A stretch of 6,977 nt of DNA from positions 1 through 6,977 of the forward strand of contig JAAHHL010000364.1 in assembly GCA_010672185.1 (NCBI GenBank). The letters are read 5' to 3'. The DNA is from Caldora sp. SIO3E6. GTDB lineage: Bacteria; Cyanobacteriota; Cyanobacteriia; Cyanobacteriales; Coleofasciculaceae. Below the pieces are notes generated by a model that had not been told where the DNA came from, made no database searches, and was given only the letters and a program-made list of their open reading frames with translations. Made by a program: the position numbers and the translations under genes. Positions 1 to 6,184 of this stretch are shown here, piece after piece. Position 1 is the stretch's first letter; each line of letters starts with the position of its first letter.

Positions 1-1
1 T

Positions 2-859
2 ATTCCTGTACTAGGCATCGATCCTGCTTCAGGTCCTGCGGAAGCAGCACAAAAAGCTGGTATTCCTACTCAGTGCACTTTCTTTACTAAAGACTTAGCC
101 CAACAACTGCGAGCAGAAGGAAAACAGGCAGATGTTTTCCTCGCCAACAATGTCTTAGCTCATGTACCAGACTTGAATGGTTTTGTTACAGGTATTGGTA
201 CGCTCTTGAAAGAAACTGGTGTAGCAGTAATCGAAGCACCTTATATAGTTGATTTAGTAGACCACTGCGAGTTTGACACCATTTACCATCAGCACCTGTG
301 CTACTTTTCGGTGACGGCTTTGGATAAGTTATTTAGAAGCCACGGCTTGTTTCTCAATGACATCCAGCGTACTGCTATTCATGGTGGTTCATTGCGTCTG
401 TTTGTTGAACCAGTGGAAGCAGTTCAAGAATCCGTTAAATCCCTTTTACAACTAGAAGTAGAACGAGGAGTAGATCGCATCGATTACTATCATAATTTTG
501 CCCAGCGTGTCCAGGAGATTAAGGACTCGTTACTGGCTATTCTCTGGGATCTGAAGAAGCAAGGTAAGAAGGTTGTCGGGTACGGTGCAGCAGCTAAAGC
601 GACAACAATGTTGAGCTATATAGGGGTTGATAAAACACTTCTTGATTATATAGTTGATTTGAATAAGTTCAAACACGGTCGCTATATGAGCATCAATCAT
701 CTGCCGATTTTCCCCCCCTCGAAACTGCTCGAAGATCAACCAGACTACGTTCTGATTCTGGCTTGGAATTTTGCCCAAGAAATTATGAAACAGCAAGAGG
801 CTTATCAACAACAAGGAGGGAAATTTATTATCCCAATCCCTGAACCCACCGTTGTTTAG
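2..859 (+). CDS. Sugar C-methyltransferase family protein (SAM-dependent), 5'-truncated by the window
   Basis: The frame is open from base 2 to the TAG at 857-859, giving 285 residues; the start lies upstream of the window. Family members (TylC3, NovU, EvaC, TcaB9 type) run to about 410 residues, so roughly 125 are missing, including the N-terminal zinc site and the glycine-rich SAM loop. Visible, by in-window residue number: GIDPA (5-9), the acidic end of the SAM-binding strand; NVLAHVPDL (50-58); the active-site motif IYHQHLCYFS (94-103); GGSLRLFV (128-135), a family signature; and the C-terminal Rossmann-like domain beginning GYGAAAKATTML (193-204) and ending near IPIPEP. These enzymes methylate a carbon of NDP-keto-deoxysugars in the cytoplasm. 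The TTG at 173 is not a credible start because homologous sequence continues upstream of it. The position before the second motif histidine is Gln where characterised members have Glu. The family call is firm; the exact sugar and carbon are unknown. Confidence 0.9.
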   Translation: MPVLGIDPASGPAEAAQKAGIPTQCTFFTKDLAQQLRAEGKQADVFLANNVLAHVPDLNGFVTGIGTLLKETGVAVIEAPYIVDLVDHCEFDTIYHQHLCYFSVTALDKLFRSHGLFLNDIQRTAIHGGSLRLFVEPVEAVQESVKSLLQLEVERGVDRIDYYHNFAQRVQEIKDSLLAILWDLKKQGKKVVGYGAAAKATTMLSYIGVDKTLLDYIVDLNKFKHGRYMSINHLPIFPPSKLLEDQPDYVLILAWNFAQEIMKQQEAYQQQGGKFIIPIPEPTVV

Positions 860-864
860 TGTTG

Positions 865-903
865 TTGTTGTTTGTTGTTCGTTGCTTGTTATTTGTTGTT
901 TGT
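865..903 (+). repeat. Tandem degenerate heptamer repeat (TTGTTGT type)
   Basis: Five heptamers lie in register at 865-871, 872-878, 879-885, 886-892 and 893-899, followed by a partial copy. Three are TTGTTGT; the others are TCGTTGC and TTGTTAT. Tandem heptamers are a known class of intergenic repeat in filamentous cyanobacteria. The array begins six bases after the stop codon of the first gene. It is stop-free in the frame of the next gene, which makes that gene look longer at its N-terminus than it probably is. Confidence 0.8.
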
Positions 904-991
904 ACAGATGAGGCAACATCATTCTTGTCTGATAAATCTCGTAAGTACAGGAATAAGTATCTTAACCACTATTTTTTTAAAGAAAATCAAG

Positions 992-2221
992 ATGAACCAA
1001 CAGTCATTATTAAATCCCAATGAGCTAGGCTTAGAACTCAAATTAGTAGAATATACCTGTCCTAATTGTGGTCATCAGGAATTGGTAATTTTCTACGAAG
1101 TCAGAAACGTTCCTGTCCATAGTTGCCTGATGATGCCAACCCAGCAGGAAGCTCTGGATTTTCCCTGTGGTGATGTAGTTTTAGGCTACTGTGAAAATTG
1201 TGGTTTCGTGACTAATGTGGCCTTCGATGCTAAATGGTCAGCTTATGCGGCTAATTACGAAGATCAACAGAGTTTTTCACCTACTTTTAATAAATTTGCT
1301 AGTGGTTTAGCAAATCGCTTAATTGAAAAATATAATCTCCACAACAAAGATATTGTAGAAATTGGCTGTAGTAAAGGAGATTTCCTCATCTCTCTTTGTG
1401 AATTGGGAAATAATCGTGGAGTAGGGATTGATCCTTCCGTTGTACCAGGAAGGGTGCAGAGTGAAGCAGCTGACCGAGTAAGATTCATTCAAGACTATTA
1501 TTCCCAAGAGCACGCTCAATATGTCGGCGATTTTATCTGCTGTCGCCATACCTTAGAGCATATCTATCCTACCGCTGAGTTTGTGCAAACAGTGCGAGAC
1601 TCCATTGGCGATCGCACTGATACTGCTATATTCTTTGAAATTCCTGATATGACCCGTGTTTTGAAGGATATAGCATTTGAGGACATTTACTACGAGCACT
1701 GCTCTTATTTTACTCCTGGATCTCTAGCTCGCTTATTCCGTTCTTGCGGTTTCGAGGTTACCGATTTATATCGAGCTTATGATGAGCAATATCTGCTCAT
1801 CGAAGCACTTCCTGTTGCTACCCCATCAAACAAGATACATCCCCTAGAGGAAAGTCTGGAGCAAATGGCTCAGGATATCAAACACTTTGTGGTTGAGATC
1901 AATAACAAATTCCAACAGTGGAAACAACATCTTCAGCAGATGGAGCAGCAGGGTAAACGAGTAGTTGTTTGGGGCTCTGGTTCTAAATGCGTTGCCTTCT
2001 TAACTACCCTCGATACCAAAGATCAAGTCCAATACATCGTTGATATTAACCCCCACCGTCAAGGAAAGTTTATTCCTGGGGTGGGCAAAGAAATTATGTC
2101 ACCGGAATTTCTCAAAGAATACCAACCAGATCAAGTAATTGTGATGAATCGGATTTATTGTGGCGAAATTCAGGAAATGTTGGATAAGATGGGCGTAACA
2201 ACAGAAGTTATACCAGTTTGA
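992..2221 (+). CDS. Divergent zinc-binding SAM-dependent C-methyltransferase-like protein (paralogue of the gene at 4782)
   Basis: The product is 409 residues, the usual length of the TylC3/EvaC-type family. Domains in order: a zinc-binding N-terminus with C23-x2-C26 and C67-x2-C70; a class I methyltransferase fold with SAM loop EIGCSKGDF (123-131) and GIDPS (145-149); CRHTLEHI (184-191) in place of the usual NVLAHV; active-site segment DIYYEHCSYF (231-240); and a C-terminal Rossmann-like domain starting VVVWGSGSKC (324-333). The likely role is C-methylation of a nucleotide-linked keto-sugar in the cytoplasm, but the GGSLR signature is replaced by EQYLLIEA, so the substrate may differ. I chose ATG 992 because it places the zinc site near the N-terminus, as in relatives. 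The frame is open back to 872 and includes an ATG at 908, but that extension reads partly through repeat DNA. The ribosome site is weak (AAAGAAAA). Cys333 replaces a Gly of the paralogue. Confidence 0.88.
   Translation: MNQQSLLNPNELGLELKLVEYTCPNCGHQELVIFYEVRNVPVHSCLMMPTQQEALDFPCGDVVLGYCENCGFVTNVAFDAKWSAYAANYEDQQSFSPTFNKFASGLANRLIEKYNLHNKDIVEIGCSKGDFLISLCELGNNRGVGIDPSVVPGRVQSEAADRVRFIQDYYSQEHAQYVGDFICCRHTLEHIYPTAEFVQTVRDSIGDRTDTAIFFEIPDMTRVLKDIAFEDIYYEHCSYFTPGSLARLFRSCGFEVTDLYRAYDEQYLLIEALPVATPSNKIHPLEESLEQMAQDIKHFVVEINNKFQQWKQHLQQMEQQGKRVVVWGSGSKCVAFLTTLDTKDQVQYIVDINPHRQGKFIPGVGKEIMSPEFLKEYQPDQVIVMNRIYCGEIQEMLDKMGVTTEVIPV
1608..1615. other. HIP1 octamer GCGATCGC
   Basis: This is a perfect copy of the highly iterated palindrome that is over-represented in many cyanobacterial genomes. 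It lies inside the methyltransferase-like gene. It is the only full copy I found in the window; near matches occur at about 6282 and 6935. It serves here as taxonomic evidence only. Confidence 0.7.
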
Positions 2222-2235
2222 GTTTAAGCATCAAC

Positions 2236-2253
2236 TTATTGATTGTTATTTGT
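2236..2253 (+). repeat. Short degenerate heptamer repeat (TTATTGA/TTGTTAT)
   Basis: Two adjacent heptamers, TTATTGA (2236-2242) and TTGTTAT (2243-2249), are followed by TTGT. They resemble units of the arrays at 865 and, in reverse complement, at 4753. It is a minimal copy that would not stand out without those relatives. Nothing else recognisable was found between the stop at 2221 and the next gene. Confidence 0.4.
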
Positions 2254-2352
2254 CTCTTCAAAGAATACTCAAATTGGACTGTTGCCAAAGCATCTGGGTG
2301 TATCTCCATCTGAGTGCATCACCAACAAAAATCTTCATTACTCAGATGTCTT

Positions 2353-3369
2353 ATGTTATCAATCAACAGTGATACTCAATCAAGAGCTCAGTTTAGCCAG
2401 AAACAGGAGAATACTACCAATTCTTCGGAGCAAAATAGTAAACCAAACACTGCTCCCCTTGTCAGCTTCGGGCTACCAGTATATAACCCTCAAGAAGCAT
2501 ACTTGCGTCAAATTCTTGATTCCCTGCTAGCACAGGATATTGAAGATATTGAGGTAGTTATTAGCGATAATGTTTCTGATAACGGTACACAGAAAATCTG
2601 TGAGGAATACACAATTCGCGATCCACGGGTTCGATACCATCGCAACGAAACCAATATCGGTCAAATTGACAACTTTAACCAAGTTCTGGAACTAGCACAG
2701 GGCAAGTATTTTCGTTGGATTGGTGCTGACGATTGGCTAGAGACCGATTATGCCCGTCGATGCGTAGAAGTCCTGGAAACTGAAGAGAAAAAGGACTTTA
2801 TTGGTGTAACCACCTATTACGACGTCACCTATAACAATGGTCAACGCTACTACCGGGAATACCAGGGAGAGCATCTGGATTCACCCCTACCTTACGTAAG
2901 ATTTCGGCGCATGGTATGGTTTATGAATGCTGACTTCGGCTTCATTGACCCCATCTACACTATGATGCGTCGAGAAGCGTTGCTCACAACCCGCTTACTA
3001 CAGCATATACCCAGCATGGATCAGGTACTAGCGGTGGAACTGAGCTTGTTGGGTTGCTTTGCTCATGTACCAGCCTGTCTGGCTCACCGTCGCTGGAAGG
3101 ATTTTGGCAAGATTCCCAAAGAACAACTCTATAAAGAATACTCCCCTAAACAGTACAAAAAGGTCAGCAAATCTGATTTATATGTCAGTAAAGCCTTCTT
3201 ATCAACCGTTTGGAGAGCCTCAATCAGTAGTTGGCAAAAACTTCTTTGTTTGTGGCCTGTGGTAAACTTCACTGTAATCCGTATCTGGAATAGAAGTTAC
3301 AATAATTTCTGCAAAATGAAAGGTGCAGTTAAGTCTTTTCTTGTCTCTAGTAAGATTTTAACTAGGTAA
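2353..3369 (+). CDS. Family 2 (GT-A) glycosyltransferase
   Basis: The product is 338 residues from the chosen start. After a low-complexity polar N-terminus (about 1-34), a GT-A core begins with PLVSFGLPVYN (35-45). It continues with VVISDNVSDNGT (68-79), the nucleotide-sugar binding segment, then NETNIG (98-103), and then the DxD-type metal site, here GADDW (124-128). A further MDQVLAVE segment and the aromatic C-terminus (SSWQKLLCLWPVVNFTVIRIW) could support acceptor or membrane contact, but I see no clear transmembrane helix. The protein should transfer a sugar from an NDP-sugar to a glycan, lipid or other acceptor on the cytoplasmic side. I chose ATG 2353; GTG 2314 is in frame and adds 13 residues. 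Neither has a convincing ribosome site, so the start is uncertain. It lies 131 bp after a C-methyltransferase-like gene, suggesting a shared glycan pathway. Donor and acceptor cannot be read from sequence. Confidence 0.88.
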   Translation: MLSINSDTQSRAQFSQKQENTTNSSEQNSKPNTAPLVSFGLPVYNPQEAYLRQILDSLLAQDIEDIEVVISDNVSDNGTQKICEEYTIRDPRVRYHRNETNIGQIDNFNQVLELAQGKYFRWIGADDWLETDYARRCVEVLETEEKKDFIGVTTYYDVTYNNGQRYYREYQGEHLDSPLPYVRFRRMVWFMNADFGFIDPIYTMMRREALLTTRLLQHIPSMDQVLAVELSLLGCFAHVPACLAHRRWKDFGKIPKEQLYKEYSPKQYKKVSKSDLYVSKAFLSTVWRASISSWQKLLCLWPVVNFTVIRIWNRSYNNFCKMKGAVKSFLVSSKILTR

Positions 3370-3396
3370 GAAAAATACTCCACAAAAGGTGTTAAT

Positions 3397-3492
3397 TACA
3401 GCGCTTTCCTCTGCTATGAGGTACAACATCAATCAAGCAGTTTCAGGGATAGCGGGCTAATATCGTACTCCATAAGAGCGTAAAGCGCTGTA
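3397..3492. mobile_element. MITE-like 96-bp inverted-repeat element with TA ends
   Basis: The arms at 3397-3407 (TACAGCGCTTT) and 3482-3492 (AAAGCGCTGTA) are perfect 11-bp inverted complements. Pairing continues imperfectly to 28-bp arms (3397-3424 and 3465-3492), with 22 of 28 positions complementary by my count, around a 40-bp centre. Both ends are TA, consistent with the TA target duplication of IS630/Tc1-type elements. The element is too short to code for a transposase and contains no credible gene. It lies between the glycosyltransferase and lipoprotein genes, where transcription through it would form a long hairpin. It could instead be a dispersed palindromic repeat or a transcript-stabilising structure unrelated to transposition. 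Confidence 0.55.
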
Positions 3493-3564
3493 TTAGATAT
3501 TAGGTGTTAGTCATGGAATTTTTCAGTTATGCATCAGGCTCCAACTAAAATCTAACATCTAACA
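3493..3564. repeat. Imperfect inverted repeat built from heptamers
   Basis: TTAGATATTAGGTGTTAG (3493-3510) and CTAAAATCTAACATCTAA (3545-3562) are inverted complements at 15 of 18 positions, with a 34-bp spacer. Each arm has seven-base periodicity; on the right arm TCTAACA repeats at 3551-3557 and 3558-3564. The left arm abuts the end of the MITE-like element. It may be another version of the cyanobacterial heptamer repeats in the other gaps. There is no T-run after it, so I do not call it a terminator. Confidence 0.5.
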
Positions 3565-3603
3565 TCATTAATTTAAAGTCTGAGATACTTTCAGCTAAGG
3601 TGC

Positions 3604-3619
3604 AACTACTATAGTAGTT
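3604..3619. promoter_or_regulatory. 16-bp perfect palindrome AACTACTATAGTAGTT upstream of the lipoprotein gene
   Basis: The site reads the same on both strands over 16 bases with no spacer and ends 12 bases before the ATG at 3632. It contains TATAGT (3610-3615), close to a -10 hexamer. Perfect dyads in this position can be operators for dimeric regulators, but I recognise no known regulator consensus and no matching -35. The function is inferred from position and symmetry only. Confidence 0.35.
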
Positions 3620-3631
3620 CTCACAAAATGT

Positions 3632-4726
3632 ATGGATAATATTCAAACTCCAAGGATTAAAACTAAAAGATATACCCGTCGCACTTTTCTGCAAACTAGT
3701 GCTTTAGCTTCTGCTGGCGTTGTCTTGTACGGATGCATGACCCAGCAAAACGAGCCTTTAATAGAAGTTTGGCACTTGCCGAAACGTTTTTCCCGCCGTT
3801 CTGCTGAACTGACTGCTAATATCTGTGGTACATTTTCGTCCCCAGTCAAGCAAGCCAAGTATCAACTCAACAATGGTAACTGGCTCGATATTGGTCAAGG
3901 GACATCGCGATTACCTGGGTCACTTTTTACTATTGAAATGAGGGCTGAAGATCTGCGTTCAGGAACTAACAATCTTACAATTGAGGCGAGTCCTGAGAGA
4001 GGTCAGCCGGAGACAACTTCTTTACAATTTGAATACGATCCTGAACCTATTAGCCTACCAGTCACAGTGGAATGGTCAAATGCAGATCTAGAAGTTCAAG
4101 ATGGTTATTGGGAGACTTTTTCAGATAACGACGAATGGCGTGTGCGTCCTAAACCGGGTTTTGAAAGCTATGATCGAATACTCTCTGTCACAGGAGCTTT
4201 TCCTGGAGGTAGGCGGGTAGAAACAGACCTTATTTTCCGTAGCAGTTATAAAGAGAATACTCCTCTAAGACTATATGGCTTCGGTATTCTGCCCATGTGG
4301 GGTGGACATAAAGATAAGGTTGGTGTTAGTCCCCGTCGCGGTTGGATTTACAGCATTGCCTGGTTTCATCCTTATAGAAGTGGAGGGGGAGTAGAATTTG
4401 GATATAAAGATGGTGATGCTCCCAAACAATGGGTCGATTCTTATCGCCAATTCGAGCCGGAGACTGGTGTTAAGTACTTTATCAAAGCGGAGAGTTGGCC
4501 AGTATTGGATGAAGCTGGAGAACATCTATACTATAAGCAACGTATGAAATGGTGGCAAGAGGGAGAGCCAGAATCGGATCAATGGATAGAAGTAACTGAC
4601 ATAGAAGGGGCTCCGCTTCCTCAAGAAGAATACGCAGTCGCACTCATTGCTCATGAGTGTCAGGTAGATTTTGGCCCTGTGACTGTAACTTCTATTACAG
4701 GACCAGAAGACAGTTCCGATCCTTAA
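3632..4726 (+). CDS. Predicted Tat-exported lipoprotein with Ig-like and concanavalin/LamG-like domains
   Basis: The product is 364 residues. The N-terminus has a twin-arginine motif (T15-R16-R17-T18-F19-L20), a short hydrophobic stretch, and a lipobox-like LYGC ending at C35, suggesting export folded through Tat and lipid anchoring; Tyr at -2 is not typical of a lipobox. Residues about 45-138 look like an Ig-type beta domain (YQLNNGNW, then SGTNNLTIEAS). Residues about 145-356 resemble a concanavalin/LamG-type jelly roll, with many Trp/Tyr residues (GYWETF 158-163, MWGGH 222-226, KWWQEG 306-311) and a closing strand pattern ALIAHECQVDFGPVTVTSI (337-355). Such folds often bind or cleave polysaccharide. 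I see no clear glycoside hydrolase catalytic pair, so a glycan-binding role is more cautious. There is no evident ribosome site before ATG 3632. Placement between glycosyltransferase and methyltransferase-like genes suggests it handles the locus product outside the cytoplasm. I recognise no named homologue. Confidence 0.8.
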   Translation: MDNIQTPRIKTKRYTRRTFLQTSALASAGVVLYGCMTQQNEPLIEVWHLPKRFSRRSAELTANICGTFSSPVKQAKYQLNNGNWLDIGQGTSRLPGSLFTIEMRAEDLRSGTNNLTIEASPERGQPETTSLQFEYDPEPISLPVTVEWSNADLEVQDGYWETFSDNDEWRVRPKPGFESYDRILSVTGAFPGGRRVETDLIFRSSYKENTPLRLYGFGILPMWGGHKDKVGVSPRRGWIYSIAWFHPYRSGGGVEFGYKDGDAPKQWVDSYRQFEPETGVKYFIKAESWPVLDEAGEHLYYKQRMKWWQEGEPESDQWIEVTDIEGAPLPQEEYAVALIAHECQVDFGPVTVTSITGPEDSSDP

Positions 4727-4752
4727 TCAGCTATAAGTGATTCAATAATTGA

Positions 4753-4780
4753 TAAACAACCAATAACCAATAACAAATAA
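4753..4780 (-). repeat. Tandem heptamer repeat (TTATTGG type on the minus strand)
   Basis: On the minus strand four heptamers lie in register: TTATTTG (4774-4780), TTATTGG (4767-4773), TTATTGG (4760-4766) and TTGTTTA (4753-4759). The sequence class matches the array at 865 but in the opposite orientation. It occupies about half of the 55-bp gap and ends one base before the start codon at 4782, where a ribosome binding site would be expected; no purine-rich site is present. Confidence 0.65.
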
Positions 4781-4781
4781 A

Positions 4782-5951
4782 ATGACTTGCCCTGTTTGTC
4801 AATCTCCAGATTTAGAGCTATTTTTTGCAATGTTGGAGATGCCAGTCTACTGTAATCTCCTCTGGCCAGAACAACAAGCAGCTAGAAATTGTCCTAAGGG
4901 AGATATCAAACTAGCTTTCTGCCCTAGCTGTGGTTTTATTACCAATGTGGCTTTTGATCCAGCCAAGTTAGGCTATTCCCAGGACTATGAAAACTCCTTG
5001 CACTACTCTCCCCGGTTTCAAGAATATGCCCAATCCCTGGCTAACGGCTTGGTAGAAAACCACCATCTCTATGACAAAGATATTATTGAAATTGGTTGCG
5101 GCAAAGGGGATTTTCTGATCTCCCTGTGCGAATTAGGCAATAACCGAGGGGTAGGTTTTGATCCGAGTTATGTTCCTCGATCTGAACATAGCTCAATGGA
5201 AGACCAAGTTCAATTTGTTCAGGATTTTTATTCGGAAGACTATCAAGACTATCAAGCCGATTTGATTGCTTGTCGCCATACTCTGGAACATATCCCCAAT
5301 CCAGCTGACTTGCTCTATTCCCTACGACAGTCAATTGGTAATCGCCTTAGTACCAGGGTGTTTTTTGAAGTCCCCAATGCCCTAGATACATTTCGTAATC
5401 TAGCAGTTTGGGACATTATCTATGAACACTGCTGTTATTTTGCCCCCACTTCCCTGATCAAAGCCTTTACCAGTTGCGGATTTAAGGTTAGCAATGTGAG
5501 GGAAGAGTTTGGAGGGCAATTCCTGTGCCTAGAAGCTGTGCCAACCGACACAGAGGAGCCTGTTACCAATGAGAGACAGGATGAAGTCGAAGCCTTGAGC
5601 CGCGATATTGCTGCCTTTACCACGAAGTTCAACGCTAAAGTAGAAACTTGGCAGCAAGAATTAGCCCAAATCACTCAGGCTGGAAAAAAAGTAGTAGTTT
5701 GGGGTGCAGGTTCCAAAGGGGTTACCTTCCTAAATATCCTCAAGCTTCAAGATGTGGTTGAATATGCAGTAGATCTCAATCCCCGTAAACAAGGCATGTA
5801 CGTTGCGGGAACAGGGCAGAAAATTGTCCCACCGGAGTTGATGCGAGACTACAAACCAGATGTAGTCATTGTGGTGAATCCTCTCTATGAGCAGGAAATT
5901 CGACAACTACTCGCTGGTTGGAACTTACATCCTGAGTTTATGTGTGTTTAA
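4782..5951 (+). CDS. Divergent zinc-binding SAM-dependent C-methyltransferase-like protein (paralogue of the gene at 992)
   Basis: The product is 389 residues with the same architecture as the gene at 992: zinc cysteines C3, C6, C47 and C50; SAM loop EIGCGKGDF (103-111) with GFDPS (125-129); CRHTLEHI (164-171); active-site segment DIIYEHCCYF (211-220); and a C-terminal domain beginning VVVWGAGSKG (304-313). Both C-terminal domains are 89 residues from the GK before VVVWG. Residues 99-129 match the paralogue at 28 of 31 positions. The start is well bounded: an in-frame stop at 4764-4766 leaves ATG 4782 as the only good choice, so the zinc motif begins at residue 3. The likely role is methylation of a nucleotide-linked sugar or related substrate in the cytoplasm. 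Ile213 sits where the family's conserved active-site Tyr is expected, with a Tyr next to it (214), so the reaction or substrate may differ from classical sugar C-methyltransferases. Confidence 0.88.
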   Translation: MTCPVCQSPDLELFFAMLEMPVYCNLLWPEQQAARNCPKGDIKLAFCPSCGFITNVAFDPAKLGYSQDYENSLHYSPRFQEYAQSLANGLVENHHLYDKDIIEIGCGKGDFLISLCELGNNRGVGFDPSYVPRSEHSSMEDQVQFVQDFYSEDYQDYQADLIACRHTLEHIPNPADLLYSLRQSIGNRLSTRVFFEVPNALDTFRNLAVWDIIYEHCCYFAPTSLIKAFTSCGFKVSNVREEFGGQFLCLEAVPTDTEEPVTNERQDEVEALSRDIAAFTTKFNAKVETWQQELAQITQAGKKVVVWGAGSKGVTFLNILKLQDVVEYAVDLNPRKQGMYVAGTGQKIVPPELMRDYKPDVVIVVNPLYEQEIRQLLAGWNLHPEFMCV

Positions 5952-6020
5952 ATTTTGAGATATAGCAGTACGCACTAAGGTTAGGACAACTCTTACTTCT
6001 AAAACCTTGTTAGAGTCAAC

Positions 6021-6048
6021 TTCTGCCTTCTGCCCTCTGCCTTCTGCC
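6021..6048 (+). repeat. Tandem heptamer repeat (TTCTGCC, four copies)
   Basis: TTCTGCC occurs at 6021-6027, 6028-6034 and 6042-6048, with the variant CTCTGCC at 6035-6041. This is a familiar type of short tandemly repeated heptamer in filamentous cyanobacteria. It lies mid-way in the 233-bp gap. The rest of that gap holds an AT-rich stretch before the next gene and no RNA gene or terminator that I can support. Confidence 0.8.
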
Positions 6049-6184
6049 TTGCGCGTAGCGCTATATAAGGGGCGGGTTTAGTCAATGTTTACCAATGCAA
6101 TTGCTGTGTCTTTAATTAAACAATATTCAGTCTGCTGTATTAGAACACAAGCAAGTCCCTAAACCTATTTCTTTGGATTCAGCT

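Noticed and set aside
173..859. Starting the first gene at the TTG at 173
   Set aside because: The same frame is open back to base 2 and encodes conserved methyltransferase sequence (GIDPA, NVLAHVPD), so the gene is truncated by the window edge and does not begin here.
530..922. Minus-strand open frame opposite the first methyltransferase gene
   Set aside because: It lies almost wholly antisense to a well-supported coding region, begins in repeat DNA and shows no recognisable domain. Other minus-strand frames at 1264-1549, 3643-3858, 4271-4525, 5083-5334 and 5435-5674 were dropped for the same reason.
2243..2530. Open frame overlapping the start of the glycosyltransferase gene in another + frame
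   Set aside because: It begins in a heptamer repeat, overlaps the conserved GT-A core in a different frame and has no domain signal.
3514..3549. Small open frame of 11 codons in the gap before the lipoprotein gene
   Set aside because: It is very short, lacks a ribosome site and lies in the spacer of an inverted repeat.
3370..3631. CRISPR array or RNA gene in the longest gap
   Set aside because: There are no regularly spaced direct repeats with unique spacers and no tRNA- or rRNA-like sequence; the content is explained by inverted repeats and heptamers.
5989..6016. Hairpin ACTCTTAC / GTTAGAGT as a terminator after the methyltransferase-like gene
   Set aside because: The stem is short, AT-rich and imperfect (7 of 8), and no run of T follows it.
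6056..6063. Palindrome TAGCGCTA after the TTCTGCC array
   Set aside because: Eight-base palindromes are expected by chance and this one has no supporting context such as a T-run or nearby start codon.
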